DNA of 64,000 bases from Knoxdaviesia capensis. Taxonomy: Eukaryota; Ascomycota; Sordariomycetes; Microascales; Gondwanamycetaceae. The DNA lies in assembly GCA_001510575.1 (NCBI GenBank), contig LNGK01000006.1, forward strand, positions 677,565 through 741,564, given 5' to 3'. The notes under the pieces were generated by a model, which had not been told where the DNA came from, searched no databases, and worked only from the letters and a program-made list of their open reading frames with translations. Every line of letters begins with the position of its first letter. Position 1 is the first letter of the stretch. Positions 22,255 to 31,651 of the stretch are shown here, in pieces. The translations under genes were made by a program, and so were the position numbers.

Positions 22255-22756
22255 ATACACCCGACACGTGGTTCCGGTTGGCCGACGTGGCTTATTGCAG
22301 GCCATTGTATGATTGTATATTCGCCCAAGAAGCCCGGCCTACGCTTTTTGTTTCCTTTTTTGGCTGCTTGTTGGTTTCATTTGTATCATAACCCAGGATG
22401 AAGAATACCCTCCCCTCGAACATATAGACTGTCTAATATTACACATTTGCATTCGATATATACACAGCTTGAACAGACATACATGTATTGGGCCAAGTAG
22501 TAGTGCAGGATGTGGGATAATGTCCATGTATTCAAGAAAACGCCAGCTACCGAAATTCGTCACATTCAAAAGCGCGACTAACAGTGAGATATCATGTATA
22601 TGAAAAGGAGAAACGAAAGTCCACATAGAAAATGCAGAAAAGAGGGAATAATGAAGCACACTCGCAAACCAAACACACCATGTCTATATCACGTAACTCA
22701 TGAGGAAAAAAAAAAAGAAAGCACAGAGGAGACGACGCCCGCAGATACTACACAGC
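22255..22756. other. 3' flanks of MET8 and the HET-domain gene
   Basis: The two genes converge here. The sequence is AT-richer than its neighbours and has no supported gene. Confidence 0.6.
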
Positions 22757-25066
22757 TCACACCAACAGCAGCCCTCGTACGGACACAATCCCCTGCCGCA
22801 CCAGATCCAACACCTCGCCATCCATGAGCCCGTGCACATAACTCTCCCCGACAAACCGGTACCCGCTCGCACTGGCCTCGGGCGCATCCGGAACCGCTGC
22901 CCCGCCAACACTGGCCGCCACTGCGCTGGCCGTCGCCGGTCGCAGGGCATATAGCACCTGACCGCCAAGCAACATGAACACCTGGTCGCCCCGGCGGGCG
23001 CCCGGCGGTACAAGTGCCAGTGCATCGGTGTTCCAGTCGCGGTTGACCACGCGCGCAAGTCGCCGCCCGGCACACGCCATGCGGACGCCATTGGGGATGG
23101 CAGCCGCAGCCGTGGCTAGTGTAGGCGGTTGAACGGCTGGAGCAGAGGAAGTGGGCTTGAGCTGTGAAGCTTGCTTCATGCCGAGCGGTGCAAGTAGTGA
23201 TCCACTAGACCCGGACATCGGAGCCTGCGGGCCAGATACGGGCGTGCGGAGGAAGATATTCGAGTCGTCCTTCTCCTTCAGCGGGGTCCGGCATATCGCA
23301 TCGTGGCCATCATACACGACGCCGGCGTTGAGCAGAGTATCAAACGCCTCCATCTCCGACTCCCCCGTGAAGTATCCGGTGTCTTTCGGCTTCAGCGCCG
23401 CCTTCCACTTGTCCACGGTGTCGACATCGCCCGGCTCGAGAATCTCCTGCAGGTCGTAGATGTAGCCGACACGGTACCCGTGCACACGGAGCGCGCGGCC
23501 GATGATTGAAATCGGCGGACTTCCCTGCGGCCCGAAGCCGAGGAACCGCAGGTCGTCCAAAGTGCCGCTGGCGCCGTACACCGTGGGCGACGCCTGCACC
23601 ATCGACAATTGTTTGGCGCCGGGCCGCGGCGTGGACGACCCATCCGCGCCGTCGCCGCTTTCAAACGACTTGCGCAGCGTCACCTGGTACTGGCCGCGGA
23701 AACGCCAGTCCGGGAGCCAGGTTGGGAACCCCGTCATGCCGGGCTCAGGGAGACCGTCGGCACCGAGGAAGTCGAGGCGCGACTCGAACGGCGCGGTCTC
23801 GATGTGGTGGCGCACAACATCGGTAAATACCTCGGTGAGATCCTTACGGTAGTCGGGAGTGAACACGGAGGGGTCATTCATCTGGTTCGGGAGCATGCCG
23901 ACGACGCCGTACACCTTATCGCGGGGATCGAGCGAGTCGTGATGCCGGCACGTCATGAGGAGGTCGAGGAGTGAGAGTCGGCTGGGGTCCTGCGGGGCTG
24001 CGACAGCTGCGGCAATGCGCATGTCAAAAAGGCTCTTCATGCCGTACACGTACGACGGGATCTTCACAACCGGACGCACAATCTTGGTCCCAGTGACATC
24101 GCCAGCCGCCTCTCCGACCGCAGCCATCTCGACCATGGCCACCAACATGGCAAAGTCCAGCGCAGCTCGCAGCGAGATGCGATCCGGGCCGCATACCAAC
24201 CACGTTGGTCCTGGGGCTGTGGCCTCTTGAAGCACCCAGACCCGCGACCACCAGTCCCTCTCGTAGAAAGCCTGGACCGATTCCCACAGAAGCTCCTCGT
24301 AGTTATCGTCGTCTTCAGGGCCATCCGAATCGGGTTTCCGCGCGACGCCTCCAGCTGAACCGCCGCCGTTCTTGTGTCCTTCACCATCTTCACCGTCACT
24401 ATCGCTAAAGTCGCAGGCGCTCAGCTCCTCCATGATCATTGTCGCGGTCCATGGCGGCAGCGAGTCATGCTCGGTTCCGACTGCACGAGCCCCGAGGGTG
24501 TAGAAGCGGGTCATCACGTCGCGCAGCTTCAGAATGGCCTGCTCGCTATTATCGGCCTCTTCGCCCAGCCAGGCCATGACGCAGGCGGCCTTGAAGAATA
24601 TGCGGCTCATGCGTGCAACGGCATAGCTCTTCTCGTCTGCATCTTGCTGGTTTATACATATGCTGTCGATCCAGAAGAGCCGCGACGGCCAGCTCGCCGA
24701 GCCGGGAGTGATCTGGGGATCCGAGTAGCTTTCGTCGTCGTGATTCTCCAAGTCGATGCGCAATTGCACCAGAGCGGCGTGCAGGTTCCGCGTTACGGGG
24801 ACGATCGATCCGTTGATTGAGATATCGACGAGCTCCTCTTGGCTGCCCCAGGCGTAGGACAGCGCAGTATATACGGGGAAATTGTCGGCGGAGGACAGGG
24901 AGTCGAAGACGTGAAGCCGGATTTCAATATCGGCTTCGTCGTCGTCGTCGGTCAGGTCGGTGTACCCGGCGCGCTGATGGGGGAGGATCTCGGCGAGGCG
25001 GAAGCCATCGGAGGAGGGCAGGGGAGCGAAGTGGTCATAGGGAGAATAAGACTGTGTCGACGGCAT
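22757..25066 (-). CDS. Heterokaryon-incompatibility (HET) domain protein
   Basis: A single-exon frame of 769 residues ends in TGA. The HET domain (PF06985) occupies about residues 60-300 with its typical blocks: YTALSYAWG, then FWIDSICINQQDADEKS, CVMAWLGEEAD and ERDWWSRVWVLQEAT. An acidic insert (about 215-255) separates the last two blocks. The rest contains DPRDKVYGVVGM, usual in large HET proteins, and a C-terminal region without a named domain (no NACHT, WD40 or ankyrin repeats visible). HET proteins trigger growth arrest or cell death when incompatible fungal nuclei share a cytoplasm, and related proteins act in broader immune-like responses. The start follows a leader with no earlier in-frame ATG. 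Whether this copy controls compatibility is unknown. Confidence 0.9.
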   Translation of the reverse strand: MPSTQSYSPYDHFAPLPSSDGFRLAEILPHQRAGYTDLTDDDDEADIEIRLHVFDSLSSADNFPVYTALSYAWGSQEELVDISINGSIVPVTRNLHAALVQLRIDLENHDDESYSDPQITPGSASWPSRLFWIDSICINQQDADEKSYAVARMSRIFFKAACVMAWLGEEADNSEQAILKLRDVMTRFYTLGARAVGTEHDSLPPWTATMIMEELSACDFSDSDGEDGEGHKNGGGSAGGVARKPDSDGPEDDDNYEELLWESVQAFYERDWWSRVWVLQEATAPGPTWLVCGPDRISLRAALDFAMLVAMVEMAAVGEAAGDVTGTKIVRPVVKIPSYVYGMKSLFDMRIAAAVAAPQDPSRLSLLDLLMTCRHHDSLDPRDKVYGVVGMLPNQMNDPSVFTPDYRKDLTEVFTDVVRHHIETAPFESRLDFLGADGLPEPGMTGFPTWLPDWRFRGQYQVTLRKSFESGDGADGSSTPRPGAKQLSMVQASPTVYGASGTLDDLRFLGFGPQGSPPISIIGRALRVHGYRVGYIYDLQEILEPGDVDTVDKWKAALKPKDTGYFTGESEMEAFDTLLNAGVVYDGHDAICRTPLKEKDDSNIFLRTPVSGPQAPMSGSSGSLLAPLGMKQASQLKPTSSAPAVQPPTLATAAAAIPNGVRMACAGRRLARVVNRDWNTDALALVPPGARRGDQVFMLLGGQVLYALRPATASAVAASVGGAAVPDAPEASASGYRFVGESYVHGLMDGEVLDLVRQGIVSVRGLLLV

Positions 25067-26522
25067 TTCGTCGGAACAGCGCGCAAGCAGCGCCGACGCA
25101 AAAGCAATGCGCTTAGATGGGTAAGAGGTGTAGGGTTGGAGTAAGATATCAAGAGAGCAAATATATCTTCACGGATTAAAAAAGTCAAGGCAATATTTAG
25201 AAGGGAGAGTATATTCTTCAAGAGAGGGAGAATAAAAAATAAATAAAAAATAAATAAAAGTGTCGATAGGCAGCAGATGATGAAGAAGAAGATAAAAGAG
25301 GGGAAGCTGGAAGTCTGCGCCCAGCAGATAGACGGAGTATGCGCCACAACGACGGGATAGAGCAATGAGGGAACCCCCGGCGGGAGAAGAATGGAAATTT
25401 CCAAAGACGGGCCATGCCGTGGAGAACAGACAAAGCTGGGAAAGGTGGGTGTCGCCCCAAGTCGAAGTGGGCGGCCGGGACAATGTAGGGCTTAACAGCG
25501 TTCCGGGCGTGCCAGGCGAGCGGCTAGAGCAGGACCTTGCGAGCCGTTGAATGCATGTATCTAAGGACGACGCGGGAAGATGGAGAGGGGAAACACAGAT
25601 ACATACATACCAAGACTTGCCGGGCCAGTGTCGCCTGCATCTGCATTCTGCACAGAGACGGAGAACTATCACGCTCCTGGCGGTTCTCCGAGAGCTCACT
25701 CACCTTTGGCGCTGATGTTGAGTGTTCACACGCACACATAGCCTGAACAAGCAGACAATAGCTGGGCTGGCCGTTCAGTGTTCACCTCCCGTCATTCCTG
25801 GGCAGACAAACAGGCAGACCACCAGCTGTCTCTCTCTCAGTCCCCTCCCGCCTCCCCTCCCCCCTCATCCGCAGGCCTATAGCACGCGCGTGTTAAGTCT
25901 GCCAACGCAGCATCAGCACCGAAAAGAGGGTAGCGTAACATTGGGACAAGGTTGCATCGCAGACAACGGGAACAAAACACGTTTGGGAGCTGTGGTTGGC
26001 TAGACTTCTGCGGCGAGGCTATTTTTGGGACTGTGGAAGAGTGGAGATAGAAAGGGAAAATGCAGAGGCACTGAAGAAAGAGAGGTGAAGAGAAATATCG
26101 TCGGCGTTTGTATGGACAGACGTTGACAGTTGTGGACAGCTGCCAGCTCAAACACGTCGAAACGCCAAAACGTGAATGTCACCAACAGCGGCGTTTGTAT
26201 GGACAGACGTTGGCAGTTGTGGACAGCTGCCAGCTCAAACACGTCGAAACGCCAAAACGTGAATGCCACCAACAGCGGCGTTTGTATGGACAGGCGGTGG
26301 CAGGTGTGGACAGCTGCCAGCAAAAACACGTCGAAACGCCAAACGTGAGTATCACCAACAGCGGCGTTTGCACATGCACGTTTCTCTCTCTCTTCACGCA
26401 GCTATCCTATCATCAAAGTCCCATTTCCTCCTCTTCAATGGCGTGCATATAGAATCTCTCACTCTAGGTCCAGGTCCAACTAGCCTCAGCCAAGAACCCC
26501 ATCCCCTCAAGCCACCCCCGCA
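25067..26522. other. Intergenic region with an 87-bp tandem repeat
   Basis: The two flanking genes are divergent. The left part is the A-rich leader and promoter of the HET gene. The right part has the tandem repeat annotated separately and the promoter of the CENP-L-like gene. No protein gene is supported. Confidence 0.6.
26103..26370. repeat. Tandem repeat, three 87/87/86-bp units plus a partial copy
   Basis: Units start at 26103, 26190 and 26277, and a fourth begins at 26363 and breaks off within about ten bases. Each begins GGCGTTTGTATGGACAG and holds GGACAGCTGCCAGC and an ACACGTCGAAACGCC segment. Copies differ at a few sites. The last copy is one base shorter. The array ends about 150 bp before the CENP-L-like start codon. 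Because 87 is a multiple of three, several frames stay open through it; this is not evidence of coding. Confidence 0.95.
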
Positions 26523-27638
26523 ATGGACCCCGACTCCGGCCCCAGTCTCTTCACCACCACATTTTCCACCTCGACCGTCTCGCCGCTGTTCCTGCGCCAC
26601 GAGCTGACTCCCGCCCACCTAGACACGCTCTCGCGGCGCCTCCGCGACACTCTCGTCGGCGATGTGGTGCGCGGCATCCGCGTCGGCCTGACCGGCGCCG
26701 GCGCCGACGACGACGGCGCGCTGAGCCGCGCCGGCACGCTCGAGTCGGTTGCCTTCCGCTGGATGGACGGCGCGTCCGCGCTGGAACTGACGCCCGCAGC
26801 GGGAGAGAGCTCGTCGGACGCCGAACCCCGCGCGCTGTGTCTGGAAATCCACTACGAGTTTGCCCACGGCTGCGTGGTGCTCCTGCCAGCCAGTGCCGGC
26901 CGCCAGCAGCAGGGTGCCGGCGACGACGCGGCGACCGGCCTGTCGGCGTGGATGGACGTGGATCCGCCGGTCGGTGGCGGTGGCATCGAGCTGGCCGACT
27001 CGGCGCAGTTCGCCAAGCTCCCGCTGATGCTGATGCGGCTCCCGGCGGCGCTGAAGCCCGTGGTGGCGGACTTCCTGGCAACGACGTTCGACTGCCGCAT
27101 TGCGCCGCTGCACCTGGACCGCGACGCGCTGGTCGAGCTGCTGGAGCTGTGGCTACGCGCCGTTAGGGATGTGGCGGTCAACGGCGGATCGAAAGATCTG
27201 GTGTTGACGCTCGGGTTCAAGCTGCCTGACGTGCCAGCTCCCAGCGCCGACTCTGGTGCCGAGAACAAGAACCGCGCGTCGAAGCCACGGCTTATGGTCA
27301 AGCAGGACTGCGGGCTGCGGTCGCTGGACATCATCATCAGCCCGGCTGACCTGCCGCAGTTCGTCGACACCGGCCGCGAGATCTCCAGGCAGGACGCCTC
27401 GAAGAAACGCCGCGGCTTCACTTCGGCGGTGGCCCGCTACGTTGACACCCATCTTGCCCTGGACATGTTCCACCCGACGGTGCGCGTGCTGAAAATTGCC
27501 TGCAGTGGCTTCGTGATCTCCGATGGCCGCTTGAAGATGTTCCCACCGCCTAATGACGACGCTGCTGCTGCGCTGAGCCGCGTGGTTGGATCACTGGCGA
27601 AGCGCGCTGCTCAGGCTACGGTGCTTGCACCGGCTTAG
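26523..27638 (+). CDS. CENP-L/Fta1-like inner kinetochore protein
   Basis: A single-exon frame of 371 residues ends in TAG. The N-terminus (FTTTFSTSTVSPLFLRHELT, then LSRRLRDTLVGDVVRGIRVGL) and the block ALKPVVADFLATTFDCRIAP resemble the fungal Sim4 subunit Fta1, the counterpart of human CENP-L. CENP-L pairs with CENP-N within the constitutive centromere-associated network and binds the CENP-A nucleosome. The C-terminal part has VDTHLALDMFHPTVRVLKIACSG (here cited as DTHLALDMFHP and VRVLKIACSG), consistent with the family's final beta strands. Low-complexity Gly/Ala/Asp insertions occur around residues 55-70 and 125-160. The call is by memory of family motifs, not by alignment, so a different kinetochore-related identity cannot be ruled out. 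Confidence 0.7.
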   Translation: MDPDSGPSLFTTTFSTSTVSPLFLRHELTPAHLDTLSRRLRDTLVGDVVRGIRVGLTGAGADDDGALSRAGTLESVAFRWMDGASALELTPAAGESSSDAEPRALCLEIHYEFAHGCVVLLPASAGRQQQGAGDDAATGLSAWMDVDPPVGGGGIELADSAQFAKLPLMLMRLPAALKPVVADFLATTFDCRIAPLHLDRDALVELLELWLRAVRDVAVNGGSKDLVLTLGFKLPDVPAPSADSGAENKNRASKPRLMVKQDCGLRSLDIIISPADLPQFVDTGREISRQDASKKRRGFTSAVARYVDTHLALDMFHPTVRVLKIACSGFVISDGRLKMFPPPNDDAAAALSRVVGSLAKRAAQATVLAPA

Positions 27639-27769
27639 ACAGATTGACGAGAGACTGATGTGCAAAGAAAGACAGAAAGCAATTATATTCCAACGAGCTA
27701 CCTTGATATCCAAACCATTACCAGCACATGAATCCCCAAAAGAAAACCAAATAATATCTCTCCCCTCCT

Positions 27770-29863
27770 CTAGCTCTCGCTGCCCTGCTTCACAACGGTG
27801 GCAAGTTCCGGCGCATAGCTCTTCTTGACCTTCAAGTCCGCTACACTCTCCGCGTTCACTTTATCAATGTACTTGCGAGCCTCCGGCCACGCCTTCCGCT
27901 TGCCAGTCTCGAACAGCCGCGTCACATGCGGCGAGTTTACGCCGAGCACCAACTTCTTCCACAGCGAGAAGTTTGTCGCCGCGAACCGCAGCATGCCGAA
28001 CCCGGGCGCCAGGTGCTCGTACACGCCGGTGCCGGCGGTCTTGTTCGCCCAGCGCATCCACTCGTGGTGCGGGATGCGGCCGGGCAGCAGGTGGCCGTCG
28101 GCCTGCTTGGCGCGGCGGCGGCGCACGTCGTCCAGTTCTGCGGTTACGTGGGCCTGCATCTGCTCGACCGACGGCAGGCTGGCGTGGCCGGCCCAGACCT
28201 GCGCGATGGCCATGCACGCCAGCTCGAAGGTCGCCGGCGCGTGTTCGTTGACCAGGATGTGGTTCAGCAGTGCGACCGAGTCGGCCGCGGCCGGCGGGAA
28301 AATGTGCTGGTACAGCTCGGGCAGGGCGTAGTCGAAGCCAGCAGCCGGAACGCACGACACGGCGCCCTCGACCAGGCTGTAGTCGGTGGCGTACCCGGTG
28401 CACGCGATGATGGTGTCGACACCGTCCACCACCGACCCGTCGGTGAACTGCACACTGTGCGGCCCGACAATCGCGCTGACGGCGGGCTTGGACACCACGG
28501 CGCCCGAGCGCAGACACGGCACCAGGTCGTCGGTCAGGATCAGCACGCCGTAGCCGTCGGCGTACGACGGGGCCGGCACGAACCCCCACGCGGGGTCCTG
28601 GTCGCCGACGCTCTTGCGCGAGTTGATGCCCAGGAACACGTCGTAGATCTTGGTGGCGAGGCTCGGCGCCGCGGTCTCCAGCCACCACGTGAAGCGCGTC
28701 AGGCCCCAGCTGGAGCCCGCGTCGAAGCGTTTGCCGTCGACGAAGCGGCCGATGACGAAGCCGCCGCGGCGGTGCGAGATTATGACTGGCGGCGCGTCGG
28801 CGGTGCGCTGGCTGGCGATCTCGGTTGCGCAGTCTGCGGCGGAGTTGGCTCCGCCGATGACTACGACGGACTTGCCGGCAAAGGGCTCGGGACTTTTGGG
28901 TGGGGAGGGGGTGGGTAAGCCATAAACGACAGATGTCGTCAGACGGTCAGATTTGGAACGGTTAGCCAGGGTTCTGCGTGTATAGTACATTATTTTGGCT
29001 TTGTTTCTCGTCCCACTATGTAAGACCATCTATTTCTGTAACTTTTTATATGTGCTGCTTCGGCCGAAGTGCGGGATTGTACGTACCGTTTGTAGGCCTG
29101 GCCGTGAATAATCGCGCCCTCGAACTTGTCGCTGCCCGGCAGCTCGAGCGGAACAGGCGCGAGGTTGATTCCGCACGCGAGAATAACCTTATCGAACGAG
29201 ATCTCTGTAGCCGGCAACGGCGTGTCGTTTCCGGGCACGTTTTCCAGGTGCACCACCCATTTCTTGGAGGACGCATCCCGCTTGACGGTTTTCACCACGA
29301 CACCAAACGTGATCTTGTCCAGCAGGTTGAAGTGCGCCGCGTACGACTGGAAGTACTTGACAAAGTCATCGCCCTTCGGATGGAGCGGGAAGTCTGCGGG
29401 GGATGTTAGAGCACTGCGGACGGCCAGAAGACGTTGGGCGACACATAAGAGAGATAAACACCGCCCGGGACAAAGGCGGGGGGACGTGGGAACGTACCGT
29501 CGGCAAACGGGAAATCACTGAACGGCGCCACGAACTTGCTCAGCTGCGACGTGGTGCCGGTGGTCACCGACGTCCACGCCGGGTCCTCCGACCAGCTCCA
29601 GGTGCCGCCGACGCCCGGCCGGCGCTCAAAGCCGGCTACGCGGAAGCCTTCTTCCTCGAGACATTTGAGTGCGGCGAGACCGCCCGGACCTGTACAGAGA
29701 GGCGGAAGGTTGGTGGGGCGCTTGTTAGAGAGAATGCTGCTGGATCCCCGGAGCAGCCGCTCCTGCCGGGAAAGTTCGGGTGGGGCTTTGCCGGGAACTT
29801 ACCGGCGCCGATCACGGCAACGGACGGCATTTCCACCGGGGCAGTGGCGCTGGATTCGGACAT
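27770..29863 (-). CDS. Flavin-containing monooxygenase (FMO)
   Basis: Four exons are predicted: 29863-29803, 29689-29498, 29393-29087 and 28892-27770, giving 560 residues with every junction in frame. The FAD motif VAVIGAGPGGLAAL is made across exons 1 and 2, followed by RRPGVGGTW. The FMO fingerprint FxGxxxHxxxY(K/R) is present as FEGAIIHGQAYKR, split by the last intron. The NADPH site is VVVIGGANSAADCA, where Ala and Asn replace the usual Gly-x-Ser. The ACTGYATDY motif completes the set. The Tyr-Lys after the His separates it from Baeyer-Villiger enzymes, which have Trp there. Such enzymes add oxygen to nitrogen or sulphur atoms of small molecules using NADPH; the substrate is unknown. The stop is TAG at 27770-27772. 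Confidence 0.9.
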
Positions 29864-31177
29864 GGTTGCCGGCCGGAAACGATTCTGCTTTCACGTTCTG
29901 GCTTGAGTATGTCCTGTTGATCAGCGATACGGGTCGGGGTATATGGCGGCAAAGGGCCACGGCGAATACAGTAACAGGAGAACAAAGAAAGGTATCCAAG
30001 CGACAGCAAAAATTGAAAGGGTGTTTGCCGACAATATATCTAGATGTATGTGGAGAATTCTGCGAATGTTCGGGTTGCTGCAGATGGAATCAAAACGCAA
30101 CTTGACACGGATCTGGCGGTAGGGCTGAAAATATATAGTGAGATGCAAACAATGTGTTCGCGTGCAATAGTTTGCCGGTATATGAGGAACGCGCGCCTCA
30201 ATGCCCCCAACAGTTGAATCTCGACGAGTCAAAAGTAATGAACAGAAAAAAAAAAGAAAAAAAAAGGATTCAAGAGATGAGATCACGGCGGGAATAAAAT
30301 ATGAAGAGAAGAGAAAGATGAAGAGGGATCGAAACTCGGGCCCAGGGAAATATACCCAGTCCCTCTACATGATACCGACGGCCAGCACAGCTGTATGTAC
30401 GGCATACCGCCCAACCGTCCTTCTTAGATCCAACTCAGTAAGCGCGGCGAGCCAAAGCCCCTGTCGACGGGTTTATACGTATGATGATAGAGTGCGACGC
30501 TATATATATCCCCGAGACCCTTGATCCCTCCTCCCATGGCCTGCCAGTTACACCCACAGCTGTCACTACGACTTCGCATCCTAGAGCCCGGTCAGCAATG
30601 ATTCCAAAGCATAATCTGACGCCGAGTTCTTGTTGCGGGCTGCCGTATTAGGAACTGTCGGCAGTGTCGGCGGAATAGCTGCACCGGGCTTAGAATCACG
30701 GACTATCCGTATATCAGTCCGAGCATATTACACATGTCTACTGTGTCCCATCTTCATTTGAAGCGGAAACCAAGTCGGAGAATCGAGTGTACATGCATAG
30801 GCGGTTGGTTTGCCCATTTCGAGGCAGATGCTTTGTCGCCATAGACTCACCATATAGAATCATTTCTGCGACATCGCAGATTACGACTCTGCCCGTCCAG
30901 GGACACGGCATCGCTGCCTGTTGTGCGCATTTTGGCCTGATTAGGGTTCGGGTGTGGGGTTTAGCCCGAATACTCGAACAATATCATCGGCATCACTCAG
31001 ACAAGATCACACACGGAAGGTGGGAGGAAGATAATCTCAACTAAGCAGGAGCTACCTCATCTAAATCTTTTCTTTTTCAAATGAAAAAAGTGTCCTGTCA
31101 TCGTAACATCATGTCCAACAACAACCAATCTGACTGTATCTCATTTCCACTCGTGGACACAGGGCCCAGTCAGACAT
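29864..31177. other. Intergenic region between FMO promoter and DUF4139 gene
   Basis: No gene is supported. An A-rich homopolymer tract lies at about 30246-30266 and a TTAGGG motif lies near 30942. The right end is the 3' flank of the DUF4139 locus. Confidence 0.55.
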
Positions 31178-31651
31178 TCACTCTTTCGACGAACCCCCCT
31201 CCGTCTTGCCCATCATCTTCGCGATGCCCTTGGAGATCGACCGCCGGCCATCGCCCAGCCCCTGCACCAGCATGCTGCCGACCGAGCTGGCCGAGTCGGC
31301 CCCGGCCACACTACTCGCGCCGCTGGCGTCTCCAGCGCCGGCTCCGGCGGCCGGCGCAGTCCGGCCCACTTTCAACCACGTCGAGGACAGCGACGCGCTT
31401 CTGCTGGTGGTCTTGGGATCGCTACCACCGCCCGCAGACGAGAACAGCGCTGTGGCCTTTCGGGAATGCGACGCCACACGCGCAATGATCTTGTTCTTCC
31501 CGCTGCTGCTGCTGCTGTTGTTGTTGGTGGTGGCGGGCGGGTGCACAATAATGTGGTCGTCGTAGTGGTAGTCGTCGATGCTGCCGTCATTGTTGTCACC
31601 ACCACCACCACCACCACCAGCAGCAGCGTCCCCGCGCGGTTGATCGTACCC
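31178..31651 (-). other. Open, coding-like extension in frame after the DUF4139 stop
   Basis: Directly after the TAG at 31654-31652 the same frame stays open for 157 codons up to a TGA at about 31178. Third positions are strongly G/C (for example AAG AAC AAG ATC), as in the gene before it. The peptide has Gly, Asn and Ser homopolymers, then KIIARVASHSRKATALF and a basic-hydrophobic end SISKGIAKMMGKTEGG. There is no ATG in frame for over 100 codons, so it is not a separate unspliced gene. A frame-preserving 117-nt intron (GT at 31697-31696 to AG at 31582-31581) would remove the stop. Readthrough or a recent nonsense mutation are alternatives. Confidence 0.5.

Noticed and set aside
26108..26452. 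ORF coding a 29-residue peptide repeat
   Set aside because: It arises because the 87-bp DNA repeat is a multiple of three; frames are open on both strands, and it sits in a promoter.
27926..28918. 330-residue plus-strand ORF and similar minus-strand frames over the FMO gene
   Set aside because: Alternative-frame shadows; the FMO motifs are all in the chosen frame.
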